The notes: generated by a model not told the origin, from the sequence alone. 64,000 nucleotides of DNA from Histoplasma ohiense (GCA_017607445.1 JAEVHH010000001.1:5208001-5272000), one strand, 5' to 3'. Numbered from the stretch's first letter, positions 1 to 12,176 are shown. Program-made: numbers and translations.

Positions 1-104
1 TAAAATGAGTCAATGTCTCGATGTATAGCGAACCCTAGCCGCAACAGGACTTTTCATCAAAATAACAAACTGCGTTGAATTTCCTGTCTCGCCCTCTGCC
101 TTAC

Positions 105-329
105 CTGGTAGATCGGCACACTGCTCGCATTGAACTGGTCATTACCCTCTGTAAATACTAACTCCGTAGCTAGAGCATACCGTCGACCGCCGCGAGGACT
201 GGATGGGGCCGGGGAGGGAGGTAGATTGTGGCCTTCGATATCGACACCAGACAGCGTCTTTCTCGGGAGGAGCTTCGGCTTTTCCAACGAGTTGTCCCGC
301 GCCGAAGATGGATTATCAGAGGCGCCCAT
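105..329 (-). CDS. Probable cystathionine beta-lyase, first exon only (partial)
   Basis: This is the first coding exon of a gene that runs off the left edge. The chosen start is the ATG at 329, which opens MGASDNPSS. The exon ends at 105 before a canonical donor (GTAAGG, 104 downward), and the remaining 104 bases look like intron. The 75 residues end in ATELVFTEGNDQ followed by FNASSVPIYQ. That is the conserved lead-in of fungal cystathionine beta-lyases, where SATFKQ and the PLP-enzyme core normally follow in the next exon. The enzyme would cleave cystathionine to homocysteine in methionine synthesis. The PLP lysine and fold are outside the window, so the name rests on this short block. Another Cys/Met-metabolism PLP enzyme is possible. 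The first 45 residues are low-complexity, Ser/Pro rich. Confidence 0.55.
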
Positions 330-991
330 TGTTGTGGATGGTTTCCGGGAGGGGATGGTGAGAGGCAATGAAGCTTCTAGTCTCTATTCAAACACCTGTT
401 CAGTTGCAACGGTCAGATTTTATGTCTCTATTCATATGGAAGATAGCCAACGATAGTCAGTGTGGAGGAAGAAAAACATTTATTATTCAATGTCGGTGAT
501 TGAGGGACAGCATGGAGCGAGGTGATAGTGGTTCCTGGGCGGTGAGTAATCACGTCATTTTTTAGCCGACTCTTTGTGTCTCCGCATACTCAAAACTATC
601 TAACCGTGGAGTATGTTCAGGGAGAGCAGATACTGATTGAAGGATTGCTACAGTAAATTGCCTCCTCAAACAAAATAATACAATCTCAATGACATCGTTC
701 ATGTTGATTATGCTTGTCAGTGTGCTTTTCAGAAGTAATACAAAAAACCCTTTTGTTAGAACGCCCTCTCATTTCTATATGATAGCCAATGATAATTCGA
801 ACAAGGTCCCAAATATTCCCATAATTGACACCGTTAGGAAAGGATATCATACTGTACACACTTCCCGAAGAATGAACAAGAGTGGGATTTCATAATTAGA
901 AAGAAATGCTGAAAAAACGGAGTATATATACGTGTATGAATGGTATAAAATAAGGTAATAGATGTGCGCTCTGATGGGGAAGCCCAATAAA
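330..991. other. Intergenic region: promoter of the left gene and 3' flank of MSP1
   Basis: No credible gene is visible in these 660 bases. It should hold the promoter of the minus-strand lyase gene (near 330-600) and the 3' untranslated region and terminator of MSP1 (near 900-991, AT-rich). The short open frame at 689-895 has no recognisable content. Confidence 0.6.
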
Positions 992-2352
992 TCATTTATC
1001 TATTGGGATGAACTCCGGTTCAACAACCCCATCACCACCCCCTTCAGAATCGGTAGTCCACTCTTTTTCAGAAGGTGGCTCACTGTTCGTGGCTTTCGTC
1101 AGTATGGATTTGTGGTTGATAGCACCATTACTACCGCCATGGTTGACAGCCTTCACGCCACCTGCTCGTTTAAAAAAGTCTTCCGTTCGCAAACCACGCA
1201 CTTCATCGGGATCCACAGTTTCCATCGTAGTGCCCGAATCCCGTTTCGATCGTATTAGCTCTCGGATAGGCACCATTGCGGCATCTCGGCAGGCTTCCTT
1301 GATATCACTGCCAGACATCCCTGCCATAGCTTTGACGAGGAAGTTCAGGTCAAAATTTTCCCGGTCTATCTTTGTATCCTTAAGGATAAGCCCTAATATC
1401 CGCAACCTCTGCGCGGTGGGTGGAAGGGTGACAGGGAATTTCTTCGGCATGCGTCTGAGAATCGCCTCGTCGATATCCTGGATTCGATTTGTCGCGCCAA
1501 GGATAAGAACCCGCTGCGGTTGCCCAGACGTGTTGGACGAGGTCAACCCGTCCCAGTGTGTCATGAACTCAGCCTTGACCATGCCGCTGGCCTCGTGTTC
1601 GCCGCTCCGCCGTGTCCCCAGTACTGCATCAATCTCATCGATGAAGACGATGCTCGGCTCTAATTTGCGCGCCAGAGAGAAGACAGCGTTGACCAGCTTG
1701 TTCGAATCGCCGTACCATTTTTCTGTCAAGGTTGAGATGTGAAGATTTATAAAACAAGCTCCACTCTCGTGCGCCAGCGCCTTTGCCAACATCGTCTTGC
1801 CACAGCCAGGTGGTCCGTATAGGAGCACCCCCGAGGGTGCACTGAGGAGTGATGATGTGGTTGAATATAGATGTGGCATGGTGAGCGGATATATGACCGA
1901 CTCTTTCAATTCTTCAATGATATCCTCCAGTCCACCAATGTCGCTAAAGGATACAGGGATATCTTCAGGCGCTACAACGTCCATCGCGATGGTCTGTTCA
2001 TATTGCGAGAGAACGAGGTCCTCCTTCCTCTGCTTCCTTTTCCGTGACGAACTTTTTCTTGACTTGGACGATTCGTCGTCAGAATCATCAGGGCTGTCAA
2101 GTCTTCGCAAGATGGCCGCGGATTTCCGCTTTGCCTCCTCATGCTTTTGGCTATCGGGGTCGAATTCGACCCTGGAGAGGAGGAATCGGACGACGAAATA
2201 GGTGGAAAGGGACTGGAAGATTAATCCATGTCAGCACGGGGATTTTCGCAAGCAGGATAACTTGTCACTATTTTAAGGTTTCTTACAGTGCCAGCAATCA
2301 TTACTAGCTCCTGTAGTAATTGTTGCCATTTGCGGCCACCGCCCGAGGCCAT
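992..2352 (-). CDS. MSP1: MSP1/ATAD1-type membrane AAA ATPase
   Basis: Two exons, 2352-2287 and 2212-992, encode 428 residues. The short first exon (MASGGGRKWQQLL) ends at donor GTAAGA, and the second starts after CTTCCAG. Residues about 10-35 form a short hydrophobic N-terminal segment that fits the single anchor of Msp1. A basic Ser/Lys/Arg linker follows at about 58-90. The AAA core has Walker A GPPGCGKT (about 155-162), Walker B IVFIDEID (about 210-217), a sensor region with LILGATNR and the arginine-finger strand DEAILRRMPKKF. Msp1 sits in the outer mitochondrial and peroxisomal membranes and extracts mislocalised tail-anchored proteins. The tail after about residue 370 is longer and more acidic than in yeast Msp1. 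The start is shared closely with the divergent Csm1/Pcs1 gene, 414 bp away. Confidence 0.9.
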
Positions 2353-2766
2353 GGCGAGTTATACGTAGTGTGATTGCGGATGCCTCAAGCTCCTCGGGGG
2401 TACAGCGGAATCTAGGGAAGCGCAGTTTTGGATAAAAGAAGTGTGACCTAGGTTAGTAGAAAGAAGTAGAAAGAAATTATCTTATTGTGTCATGTCGTAA
2501 ACATTAACAAAAATAACAGAAATAGCTGGATGGTGGATTTGAAGCCGGTTGTTCATGCATCACCTTGGCTGCTTGTTGGAGTTAAGTTCCCAGTTCCCTC
2601 AAAAAGGCGCCGAGCCGCGGATCACATGTTCTGCCACCAACGTCTGTGTTTATTTTGCACGCAGAGACATACCTAGACACACAATCAAGTACAAAGGAGA
2701 GAGTATGAGAGCTACAACCATTGACAAATACGTGAAATCGCCGAGACTGTTTTTCTGACTTGAACT
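2353..2766. promoter_or_regulatory. Divergent promoter region between MSP1 and Csm1/Pcs1
   Basis: This 414-bp gap separates two genes transcribed away from each other, so both promoters must lie in it. No TATA box or known operator stands out. The open frames at 2485-2758 are short and give nothing recognisable. Confidence 0.55.
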
Positions 2767-4595
2767 ATGCCAAAGCGAAAAGCTGCGTCGAAATTGTCCA
2801 GGTTAGTGGACGATGACTTGGAGGACGACCTATTGATGAACGGCGGAGAATATACTCACGATGAAGGCCCGGATACCAGCGCACCTCCCGCAAAAAAAGC
2901 GAAGGGAAGACCGAAAATCACTGAAGCTAAGGCTACGGCTGCTGCGAAACCCAATACGCGTAAAGCTCGCTCGACTGTTGTTGTGGGACCAAAAAGAGGT
3001 CGCCCTGCGAGAGGCTCGACTATCCGCAGACGCTCAAGGACCCCCGAAGACACCGAAGAGGCCCACGAGACCCCTGATGCTAGTTTTTCCAAAGAAAGCG
3101 ACCATGGAAAATGTATAGACGATGAGTCACATCCAGAGCCAAAGCAGCAATCGGACGATGAACTTGATTCGCCTGGAACAACAGCACATGGTCGCACTCG
3201 GGAAGGTGACCGGACGAAAAGTGAACCTCAAAAGGTCAAAAGGCCAGGAAAGCGAGTGACCATAGATGATGGATTCGAGTATACCCCGATGGGGTCACGT
3301 CATCCCAAGTCAACCCAACCACTTGCGAAAGAGAATCCTGCAACGAAATCCATGACGCGTAGCATACAGCCTGGGGCTGAATCCAAGCATGATGGGCGGC
3401 AACAGCAGCAAGTGGAGGAGGATGTGGAGGAAGATGAGGCAGGGGAGGCGGAGGAGAATCAATTCCAGGCTACCCGATCTATATCCCATTCTCCCATCAG
3501 AAGTTCCACCCATGTTCACTTACAACATAAGCCATCCCAAACAGCCAACCAACGACGCAAACCTGGGGGAGGTGCATCAAATATCGAGAAAGGCGACAAT
3601 GAGGCGACTTTAAGGAGGAAGCTAGGAGATATGACAAAGAAATACGAGAATATGGACATGAAGTATCGAAATCTACGAGAGGTGGGGATTCTCGAAGCCA
3701 ATTCCAACGTGGAAAAGCTGCGGAAACAATGCGAGTCGAACAATGCAGGTATGGATGTAGCTCCATTCCGCTTTGGACACAGAGAGACTGATTCCCAAGC
3801 GTAGCATCAAATGAATTAATCGCCTCGCTAAAAAAGGAGCTTACCATGAAGACGAGTCTAGCTAAAGAATCACACACTCTTCAAAAGCAGCTGCAGGACC
3901 GTGATGACGAAATTGCGGAACTGGAGGCTAAAATCAAACAATTGAGTTCGGGCTTGACTAATGCCCAAAACGAAATCAAAGGCCTCCAAACGAAGCTGGC
4001 CGCTTCCCGAACCGCAGCAACAAATGTGGAATACGTTACAAGTTCCAAGGGTCCTGGAAGCGCTGCCAAAACCAACAGCAGTGGTGCTTCGCGAACGATC
4101 GTGATGGGTAGTGCTGAAGCGGCTCACGTTGCGCAAATAGCTCAGCTGAAGGAAGACCTGTACAGCGACCTCACAGGCCTCATTATTCGTGATGCTAAGA
4201 AGCAAGAATCCGATCACTTATACGACTGCATACAGACGGGGATAAATGGGAGTAAGTTTATATTCCTCATTTTCTCAAAACAATGAAAAAGAGGAGAACA
4301 AGACGGAAAAAATATAGAAATAAAACAAGTAATACAGAAGGCTAACCTATCAATTCCCATTCTACTAGCATTACACTTTAAACTCGCTGTCGCCCATGAT
4401 TCGGAAACCAAGAACTTTGAAGAGGCAGAGTTCCACTATTTCCCCCTCCTGGACCCCAACCGCGATCGCGATTTGGTTGATATTCTCCCCGAGTATCTGT
4501 CTATAGATATTACCTTCCCCCGGCAGCATGCCTCAGTGTTCTATAGTCGGCTGGTGGATACGCTTACGAAGAAAGTGAGGCGAGCGGACGACTAG
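2767..4595 (+). CDS. Monopolin-type chromosome segregation protein Csm1/Pcs1
   Basis: Three exons (2767-3748, 3805-4251, 4369-4595) join in frame to give 551 residues. Donors are GTATGG and GTAAGT; acceptors are GTAG and CTAG. The N-terminal 330 residues are disordered, basic and acidic in turn, with KRKAASK and GRPKITEAK stretches that look like nuclear and DNA-binding tails. A coiled coil covers about residues 285-400 (NSNVEKLRKQCESNN, then LQDRDDEIAELEAKIKQL). The last 120 residues form the compact C-terminal domain of the Csm1/Pcs1 family, with FHYFPLLDPNRDRDLVDILP and FYSRLVDTL. In yeasts this dimer clamps kinetochores or links rDNA and centromeric chromatin. The protein is longer than yeast Csm1 because of the N-terminal extension, as is usual in filamentous ascomycetes. 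The family call rests on the C-terminal domain. Confidence 0.82.
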
Positions 4596-5177
4596 GTTTC
4601 TCGAATGAATTGCTGCATCTTATATTTTTAACTTTATTATTTTTTCAAGGCGATGCAGGCATTTACATATTTAATCTAAATCCTCATGGGTCTTTGACGT
4701 TGCTATGCAGCAAAAGACCTTAGTCCTTTTTGAATAAGATTCTGAGCGAGCCAATTTGTTGTTATTTACGCGCACTGTATATCATTGATATTTTTATAAA
4801 GTTGTTTCGGTTTGGGCATTATTTACATATAAAATATAAACACCGAGATGTGTACTCCGTAGGTAGAGAGCTCATTGACCTTGCCCCTGAATGGGTCAAC
4901 GTGATTAGTAATATCTTAACAATGCTCATTTATGGAAAGGAGCTCCAAACAAACCTCTAAGCTCTATCTACAGCAATGCGACAACCTCCGACAATGAATC
5001 CATAGCAATCTGGAATATATTTTTAACCCCTCTCCCCCTTTTTCGCATTCCTCAGGGTCTTCTGGACCGTTTTCACTCTTTTTGCACATATGGTAGACAA
5101 CCAACGGAGTCGGTTCTACTAAACGTCCACCCCGGCTCTCCAAATATCTCCAGACAAAAACAATATTTTCGCGCACT
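4596..5177. other. Intergenic region, 3' flank of Csm1/Pcs1 and MCD4 promoter
   Basis: These 582 bases are AT-rich. They must hold the Csm1/Pcs1 polyadenylation region and the MCD4 promoter. The last 150 bases carry pyrimidine-rich stretches common upstream of fungal starts. The open frame at 4730-4960 begins at a TTG and shows no recognisable domain, so it is not called. Confidence 0.55.
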
Positions 5178-8100
5178 ATGGCTCGGCTAGGGCGCGTTGG
5201 CTTTCTAGCCCTGGCAATTATCTTCCATGCAATATACACCTACTCAATATTCGACATCTACTTCGTCAGCCCCATCGTCAGTGGCATGCGCGAATTCGGC
5301 GTCCAACGAGCTTCCTCCGCAAAAGCCCCCGCAAAACGACTCTTTCTCTTCGTCGGAGACGGTCTACGTGCTGATAAGGCTTTCCAGTCCTTTCCGGACC
5401 CGTCGCCCGGAGGCGTACTGGACTCCGATTATCCCAATCTGGAGCAAAAAAAAGGCACTGCGTCGTCTGTGAATAACCCGCCTCGACCGCTTGCGCCGTT
5501 TATTCGCTCCCGCGTCCTTTACCATGGAACCTTTGGTGTGTCGCATACGCGGGTGCCCACGGAGTCCAGGCCGGGCCATGTCGCCCTCATTGCTGGCTTG
5601 TATGAGGATGTCTCGTCGGTGACGACCGGGTGGAAGCTTAATCCTGTCAATTTCGACAGCGTGTTCAATCGCAGTAGGCATACCTGGAGTTGGGGGAGTC
5701 CGGATATATTGCCTATGTTCAAGGAGGGTGCGACGCCGGGGAAAATCGATGCGGAGTCGTATGGCGAGGAGGCAGAGTATTTTAGCAAGGACGGGTCGCA
5801 GTTGGATATTTGGGTGTTTGAGAAGGTGAAGGCAATGTTCGCCGCGGCAAAGGAAGATCCAAAGCTTGATGCGCGATTGAGACAAGATAAGATTGTCTTT
5901 TTTTTGCATTTACTTGGTTTGGATACGGCTGGGCATTTTTATCGTCCTTATTCGAAGGAGTATCTGCATAATATCAAGGTTGTCGACCAAGGAGTGAAAG
6001 AGATTACAGAATTGGCTGAGGAGTTTTACGGCGATAATGAGTCAGCCTTTGTTTTTACGGCTGACCATGGCATGAGTGATTGGGGGAGCCATGGTGATGG
6101 ACACCCGGACAATACCCGTACTCCCTTGGTGGTTTGGGGTTCTGGAGTCGCTAAACCGAAAATTCAGAGACGGGGAAAGGCTCCAGGGCATGAGGATGGA
6201 TTTTCTTCCGACTGGGGCTTAGATAGCGTTCAGAGACATGATGTTGCCCAGGCCGACGTAGCTGCTCTCATGGCGTACTTGGTTGGATTGGATTTCCCCG
6301 TGAATTCGGTTGGGGAGCTCCCCCTTTCGTACCTTGATGCGTCACCCAAAGAAAAAGCCCTGGCTGCTCTCGCGAACACCCAGGGGGTTCTAGAGATGTA
6401 CCGAGTGAAAGAGGAGAATAAAAGAGCTTCAGTTTTGCGTTACCAACCATATCAAGCTTTCGGAGATAATGAGCATTCTATCGAGAACCGCATCTCCGAA
6501 ATTCAACGGTTAATTTCGAGGAAGAAATACGACGAGGCGATTAGGAGATCTTCCTATCTGTTACATACCGCTCTGGACGGCCTGCGATATCTACAGACCT
6601 ATGACTGGCTATTCCTCCGAACTATAGTTACTGCAGGCTATCTCGGATGGATTGCATATGCGCTGACAACCGTGATAGATCTCCACGTCCTGCATGAAAC
6701 TTCCGTCCCAAGTCGTACGACATTCAGTACGATGTTCTTTTCTTCCATACTAGTCATATTGTATTCTATATTCTGGATTCAAAAGTCGTCGTGGAGATAT
6801 TACGCATATGGCATTTTCCCCGTCTTCTTCTGGGAGGAAGTTGTAGCAAAACGGCAGGCGCTAGCAGCTGGACGAAAGATTTTTCTCAGCCATGTTCAGT
6901 CACTGGGTGGCTACATAACTTTTTGGTTACAGACATTGATATATGTTGGGGTATTGGAGGCACTTGTGAGTAATATCAGTTCACCCCATGTTGTAATGAC
7001 GACAAATCGGAAACGTGACTGTAGCTTACCTATAGGATAGGTTCAATCATATTTTCATCGTGAAATTTACACTTTTTGTTTCATCCTTGCGGCGATATGG
7101 CCTCTATCCTACGGGATTAGTTTCCTGTCGCGCAATAAACTCGTCGTAGCTACGTGGAGCATCGGATGCGGTTTTATGAGCATTTTCACGCTTCTACCCG
7201 CTAACAAGGTGGAGGATGTAACAAACATGTAATTATCCATCCATTTCCCAGTCAAATAGTGGAGTGCAGATTCTTACCTGTCGGACAGAACGATAGGGGC
7301 AACTCTCATGGTCCTTACTGGGCTCCTCTATCTCATATTCGAGGAATCAATAACGCCGATTTCTAAAACCCTATCAATTGCCGTCAGTAGGGGTTCCAGG
7401 CGAATTATGGGCATGCAGGTACGTTCGTCGCTATCTTCCTAGTTTTTCTAGAATCGTTATGCTAGACCAAACTAATGCGTCGGCGGGCGTACATTAGATC
7501 GGCATGGTTCTGCTGGCTATAATAGTAACCAGATCTACCGCCGCATCACTACAGGCAAAAGAAGGTTTGCCGTTCGGAAATCAAGTTGTTGCATGGTTTG
7601 TTCTAGGTTAGCCTCATCATTTCCATCAAGCATAACTTCATATGAGATGTGCCGAGGGATTTTCAGACTAATCTTTTGTAGTGGCATCTCTTACATTTCC
7701 ATTCTTCCACCGGCTATATCCAAATAGCCACTACCTCCATCGCCTTGTAGTGATCTTCCTCACCTTCTCTCCAACGTTCATCATTCTCACCATTTCGTAC
7801 GAGGGGCTCTTTTACTTCGTCTTTTGTATTACCCTTCTCAGTTGGGTTCAACTTGAACACCGCATATTCATCCACACCTCATCCCAGCCACCAACCACCA
7901 TCGTTCCATTAAATGATGCCACCCAAATCAAAACGAAACAAAACCCTCTACAACCCAACAACGAAAACCACATATCAAAACCCCCTTATCGCATCCTAAC
8001 AACCAGAGATGCCCGTGTTGCGTTATTCTTCTTCTTCCTTCTCCAATCCGCCTTCTTCTCCACGGGCAACATCGCTTCAATCTCTTCCTTCTCCCTCGAA

Positions 8101-8595
8101 AGCGTTACCAGATTAGTCCCCATCTTCAACCCCTTCCTCCAAGGTGCGCTGTTAATCCTAAAGATCCTGATCCCATTTGCCATCATCAGTGCGAACCTGG
8201 GTATCCTCAACCGGCGCCTAGGTGTCGCTCCTTCCGCTCTATTCATGATCGTTATGTCCATCAGTGACATAATGACGCTTAATTTCTTCTACATGGTGCG
8301 AGATGAGGGGAGCTGGCTTGACATTGGCACAACAATTAGTCACTTCTGCATCGCGAGCGGGCTATGCACGTTCGTTGCTGGGCTAGAGTTCCTCAGTGAG
8401 ACGCTCATTGCTGGTGTAAAGTTTGAGGATGATGGTGTTAGTAAGGACGCCATTGCAGCTGGTGGTGAAAGCGATCATAGTAAATCCTGCCCCGCCAAAA
8501 CGGACGAGACGCAGAGGAAACCAATGACTGGGAAGGAAGGAAAAGCTCCTGCTGAGTTTAACGGCACAAAAATTCTATCGCCACTCATACGCTAG
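5178..8595 (+). CDS. MCD4: GPI ethanolamine phosphate transferase 1 (Mcd4/PIG-N)
   Basis: Five exons (5178-6965, 7041-7228, 7289-7418, 7498-7606, 7682-8595) join in frame to 1,042 residues. The protein adds ethanolamine phosphate to the first mannose of the GPI precursor in the ER membrane. A signal-anchor helix lies at residues 7-30. The lumenal alkaline-phosphatase-like domain carries the expected metal and nucleophile residues: Asp61 in FVGDGLRAD, Thr128 in HTRVPTESRPGH, Asp249/His253 in GLDTAGHFY and Asp296/His297 in TADHGMSDWGSHG. From about residue 470 a long multi-pass membrane domain follows, as in PIG-N. Intron 1 has two nearby acceptors (7035 and 7040); only the second keeps the frame. 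The stop is about 100 bp from the start of CpG-poor transposon sequence, and the gene itself shows no RIP-like decay. Confidence 0.95.
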
Positions 8596-8972
8596 ATGTC
8601 TTCAGAAGCCCTTGGCCGAAGTGACGAATTGACACACTAACGGCGCTGGCAAAGCTTTCATTGATGCATATGGGAAGACAATTATACAGCTGTCTTTAAA
8701 AAACTCAGTAGATTACTATAAATCAGTCAATATTAATTCTAAAGAGAGAAAAACATAATTTAAAGAGAATATAAAATAATAAAAATATTATATATTTATT
8801 CAGCAGCGTAGAAATAATAATCTCTCTTTATATTATAGAAAAACCAACTTTTTTCCTGAAAAAAATACTGTAACATGACCTCACATGATATCATGTGAAC
8901 CCCATCAAATCCATGAACAGCTCTCTGCAGTCTGTACAGTTCTGATATTAATCTTCATTCTTTTCTTTACAG
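8596..8972. other. Junction between MCD4 and the transposon block
   Basis: After the MCD4 stop the first 90 bases still hold CpG sites and look like a normal 3' flank. From about 8690 the sequence turns strongly AT-rich and almost CpG-free, with runs such as AAAATATTATATATTTATTC. This is probably the decayed 5' end of the Helitron. No precise terminus could be fixed, because Helitrons make no TSD and only one copy is present. Confidence 0.5.
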
Positions 8973-11483
8973 ATGTTCTCTACTGTATTTACATTCTTTA
9001 TACTCTTCTCTATATTTGTTACAATCTATATACATTCATTAATATACTTAATGCATCTCTGCTCAGTGTGTGGGGATTCTCATTCTCTCAGTGCATTTGA
9101 ACAGTCTCAATTCAATGCATTATTCTGTACATACTCTACATACTGTCAAGCTCAGTATTGCATATGTGAGACACATTCAGTTCAAATCTTTCATCTGTCA
9201 TTGAGAAATGTAGCTGTTTCTGTGCTCAACTCACAGCAAATTGAGCTGTTACACTGTGATGTGTACTGTGAAGACTGTCTATCTCATCTGTTCTGCACTG
9301 CTATTCATGTCTTCAAGATCTGCATCAACTGTCAGACTCTTAATTGTGAATGTGTCTGTGATATCAAATATTATCATTTGACAGCTGCTGCTGCAGTTTC
9401 TGCAGCATATAAATCTACTGATCATATACATGCAGATTCACTGATTCAGCTGATTTTTGATGATCTTAACACTCAAATCAGCTCAACTATCTCTGAATCA
9501 GTTGTTAATTCTTCAATCACTCACAGCTGTTGATCTGTTTTCTGCAGCTTTCACTTCTACACTCATCATCATCAATCACTCAATTTTGACTGAATGGATA
9601 TCTACTGCTCTGTCTGCAGAACTAAGCATTGAATTGATGAATATGTACACAGATTGTCAAAGATTTTTTCAATGTTTTTCATCTGCTATATAAGAGATGT
9701 TGTGAGACTGTTATCTGTCAAAGAATTTCCATCAGAGCTACATAAGCTGTTTAATGATAATACAGTTAATATGAAGTATTTTTATAGACATATTCAGAAC
9801 TACAACTCTGCTCTGATATTTACATCTCTTAAGTACAAGCAGAATCCACATCTTGATCATCTGACTACTGACAGCTCAGTGTCATTTCAAATACAGAGAG
9901 AACTCTATCATCTGTAAGAATTATTAGAGTCTGAATCAGATGAGAATGTCTGTTTTACACAGATGTGAATCCACAATTTGTAGTTTGATATGAATATTGT
10001 AAATGATGTGAACTCTGTTATATATTCTAGTATATTTAATTGTATTCATACTGTGTTGTTTGCTGTTTATTCATTTACTTTTCTACATTCTTCTGTTATG
10101 TTGTTGACTGCTAACATTTCTAAGATTAACTCTTTTATTCAGCTTTATCAGTCTGTTTGAAAGATACTACAGAACAGCTCTATTATATGTGTTGATTTGA
10201 ACTCTATTGTATAGCTGAAGACAGACAGTGATCATTACTAAGAGAATCTGTCTATTGTTTCAGAGATTGCAGTTGTTATACAGAATACTTTCAGCAGTCT
10301 CCATCATTTTCATACTATTCTTCTGACACTACAACAGCTCAGTGCTGACTTGAGCCTCATATATATTAACTCTTGCAGTTTATTATATCTTTCACTGCAT
10401 TATATTCTACTTTTTCCTTCTGAAGATTATGGCTGATATGTTGATATAAATGTGCTTGCAGACCTCTCATCTGCCTGCAACAGCTCTGATGATGATATTG
10501 ATGATGCTATTGAGAATGAAGATGAGTATAACAGCTGTAGTCTGACTCTGTATATGTGATATACATATCATCTTTTTCAATGAGATGATGTTGATGCTTC
10601 TCTTTTTCAGACTGAATATCTGTTTCAGCAGTATTTAGTTGATGTCTATGCTAACATTAATGAACAACAGCTGAACTGAGTCTGCACTCATCAATCAGAA
10701 ATTCATGCCAATCAATATGATGATCTACATAATGCTATACAGACAGATGATACAGACTGTGAGCAGCTTGATCATTATATGATATTATCTACTTCTTATA
10801 CAGACAGTGAACATTTTATGTATAAACTGTTTCAGAATTCTATAGTGATTATCTTCAACTATGAATGTTCAACTCTTTTCATTATATTTACAGCTAATTC
10901 TGAATGAAAGAAGATTATCTGTGAGTTGCTCTCTAATCAGACTGCAGTGAATCACTCAGATTTGATTGTATGTGTTTTTATAATGAAGATTTTTCATTTT
11001 CTTGATGTTCTCAAATCTGAGCAGCTGTTTGAGCTGATGTTGATCAGAGTATGAACAATTGAATATTAAAAACATGAACTGTTTTATATGCATCTGTTGA
11101 TCTGACTAGAGAACTCTGAGTGGTTTTTGCAGTCTGATACAATTGATGAGATTATATCTGCAGAGCTGTCAAGCACTGCTGAGAATACAGATGAATTGAG
11201 TGAATTGATCTGTAAATTCATGATTCATAATTCATATAATGCTGATGTGATGAGTCTCTGTCACAAAAATGGCAGATGTATGAAATGTTTTCTCAAGGCT
11301 TTTCAGAGTGCTACAGCTGTTGAAGAGAATGATTATTCTTTGTACAGACAGCAGTATGATCCATCTATCTTCTTCAAATATACTGTCAACAACAGTGAGA
11401 TTGTAATTGACAATTGATAGATTGTTTCATACAATCTCTATCTCATTTATATATATAAAGTTCATATAAACATTGAGGTCTGT
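8973..11483 (+). pseudogene. Helitron Rep-helicase, N-terminal part (decayed)
   Basis: This covers the N-terminal region and Rep domain. It opens with a Cys-rich segment including CSVCGDSHSLSAF (about 9060-9100). The block FYRHIQNYNSALIFTSL (about 9779-9830) matches the FxxxIRxYNSALAF motif of fungal Helitron proteins. The Rep region follows: STLFIIFTANSE (near 10870) stands for the usual PSLFITFTCNP, and the decayed two-His stretch near 11060-11105 for LPHAHIL. CHKNGRCMKCFLKAFQ (about 11260-11310) and HINIEVC (to 11483) are also typical. In-frame stops are nearly all TGA. Rep nicks and joins DNA ends in rolling-circle transposition. The catalytic tyrosines could not be assigned safely. Confidence 0.72.
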
Positions 11484-11629
11484 TGTAATGCACTCATTTA
11501 TTATTTCCTTATTATCTTCGCTTATTCTTACCTCTTTCCATTATACTCTCGCTACCGCTATTTCTATATGTATATATATATCGATGTATGTATTTCGCAC
11601 ATCTTCTTTCTCTTTCTTTTCTTTCTTAG

Positions 11630-12163
11630 TGTGACAGATTAGCATCTGTTAGTAATTATCTTACACAATCAACTTCTCTTCTGCACCCACTTGTTTCTGA
11701 CTGTTGTGATCTTGTGTAATTCTTGATGTTCTTCTGCTCCATGCTCTGTGCTCATGTAGTTTCTAATGATTCTTCTGTGTAGCTCTTAACATTCTTCCAC
11801 TCCATGCTCTGCACTCATGTAGTCTCTAACAATTCTTCCACATAGCTTCTAACATTCTCCCACTCTGTGTTCCACACTTGTGTAGTCTCTAACAATTCTT
11901 CTGTGTAGCTCTCAATGATTCCTTCACTCCACACTCCACACTCATGTAGTTTCTAACAATTTTTATACATATTTTTTAATGTTCTTCCACTCTGCACTTC
12001 ACTGTGAAGTGGCTTCTGATATTCTTCCATCTCAAACTTTCTTCTATAAAAACTCTCTTTGTACAATCTTTTCTTCTGATTTCTTTTCTCTTTTCTTTCT
12101 TAATCAATTTGTAATCTGTAATTAGAATAGTATCAAATTGTTAATCAAAGTACATCTGTTACA
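11630..12163 (+). repeat. 5' LTR of element A
   Basis: 534 bp, TGTGACAG...TGTTACA. U3 contains about four to five copies of a 63-bp tandem repeat (about 11700-11980; see the conserved core TAGTCTCTAACAATTCTTC). The TATA box is at 12045-12050 and the inferred R region starts at 12102, leaving about 62 bp of R/U5. No CpG remains in the last 30 bp, unlike the 3' LTR of the same element. Confidence 0.93.
12045..12114 (+). promoter_or_regulatory. LTR promoter: TATA box, CT-rich tract and inferred RNA start
   Basis: TATAAA at 12045-12050 is followed by a CT-rich tract and then AATCAATTTGTAA (12102-12114), which is the exact reverse complement of the primer-binding site. If priming works as in Tf1, the RNA must start at or next to 12102. 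The spacing of about 52 bp from TATA is acceptable for fungi. Other copies read TATAAGA at the same place. Confidence 0.6.
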
Positions 12164-12176
12164 TTACAAATTGATT
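12164..12176 (+). other. Primer-binding site of element A, complementary to its own LTR
   Basis: TTACAAATTGATT abuts the 5' LTR directly. It is a perfect 13-nt reverse complement of 12102-12114 in the LTR. No tRNA 3' end (which would give TGG at the start) matches. The same pairing holds in element D (32001-32013 with 32063-32075). Confidence 0.75.

Noticed and set aside
130..456. Plus-strand frame of 108 codons
   Set aside because: It is the complement of the cystathionine beta-lyase first exon.
1008..1742. Plus-strand frame of 244 codons
   Set aside because: Antisense shadow of MSP1, with no recognisable domain.
4730..4960. Small frame between Csm1/Pcs1 and MCD4
   Set aside because: Starts at TTG, AT-driven composition, no recognisable domain.
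8683..8697. ACAGCTGT near both ends of the Helitron block (also near 55132) as a terminal repeat
   Set aside because: ACAGCTG is frequent throughout this CpG-poor sequence, so the match carries little weight; Helitrons also lack terminal repeats of this type.
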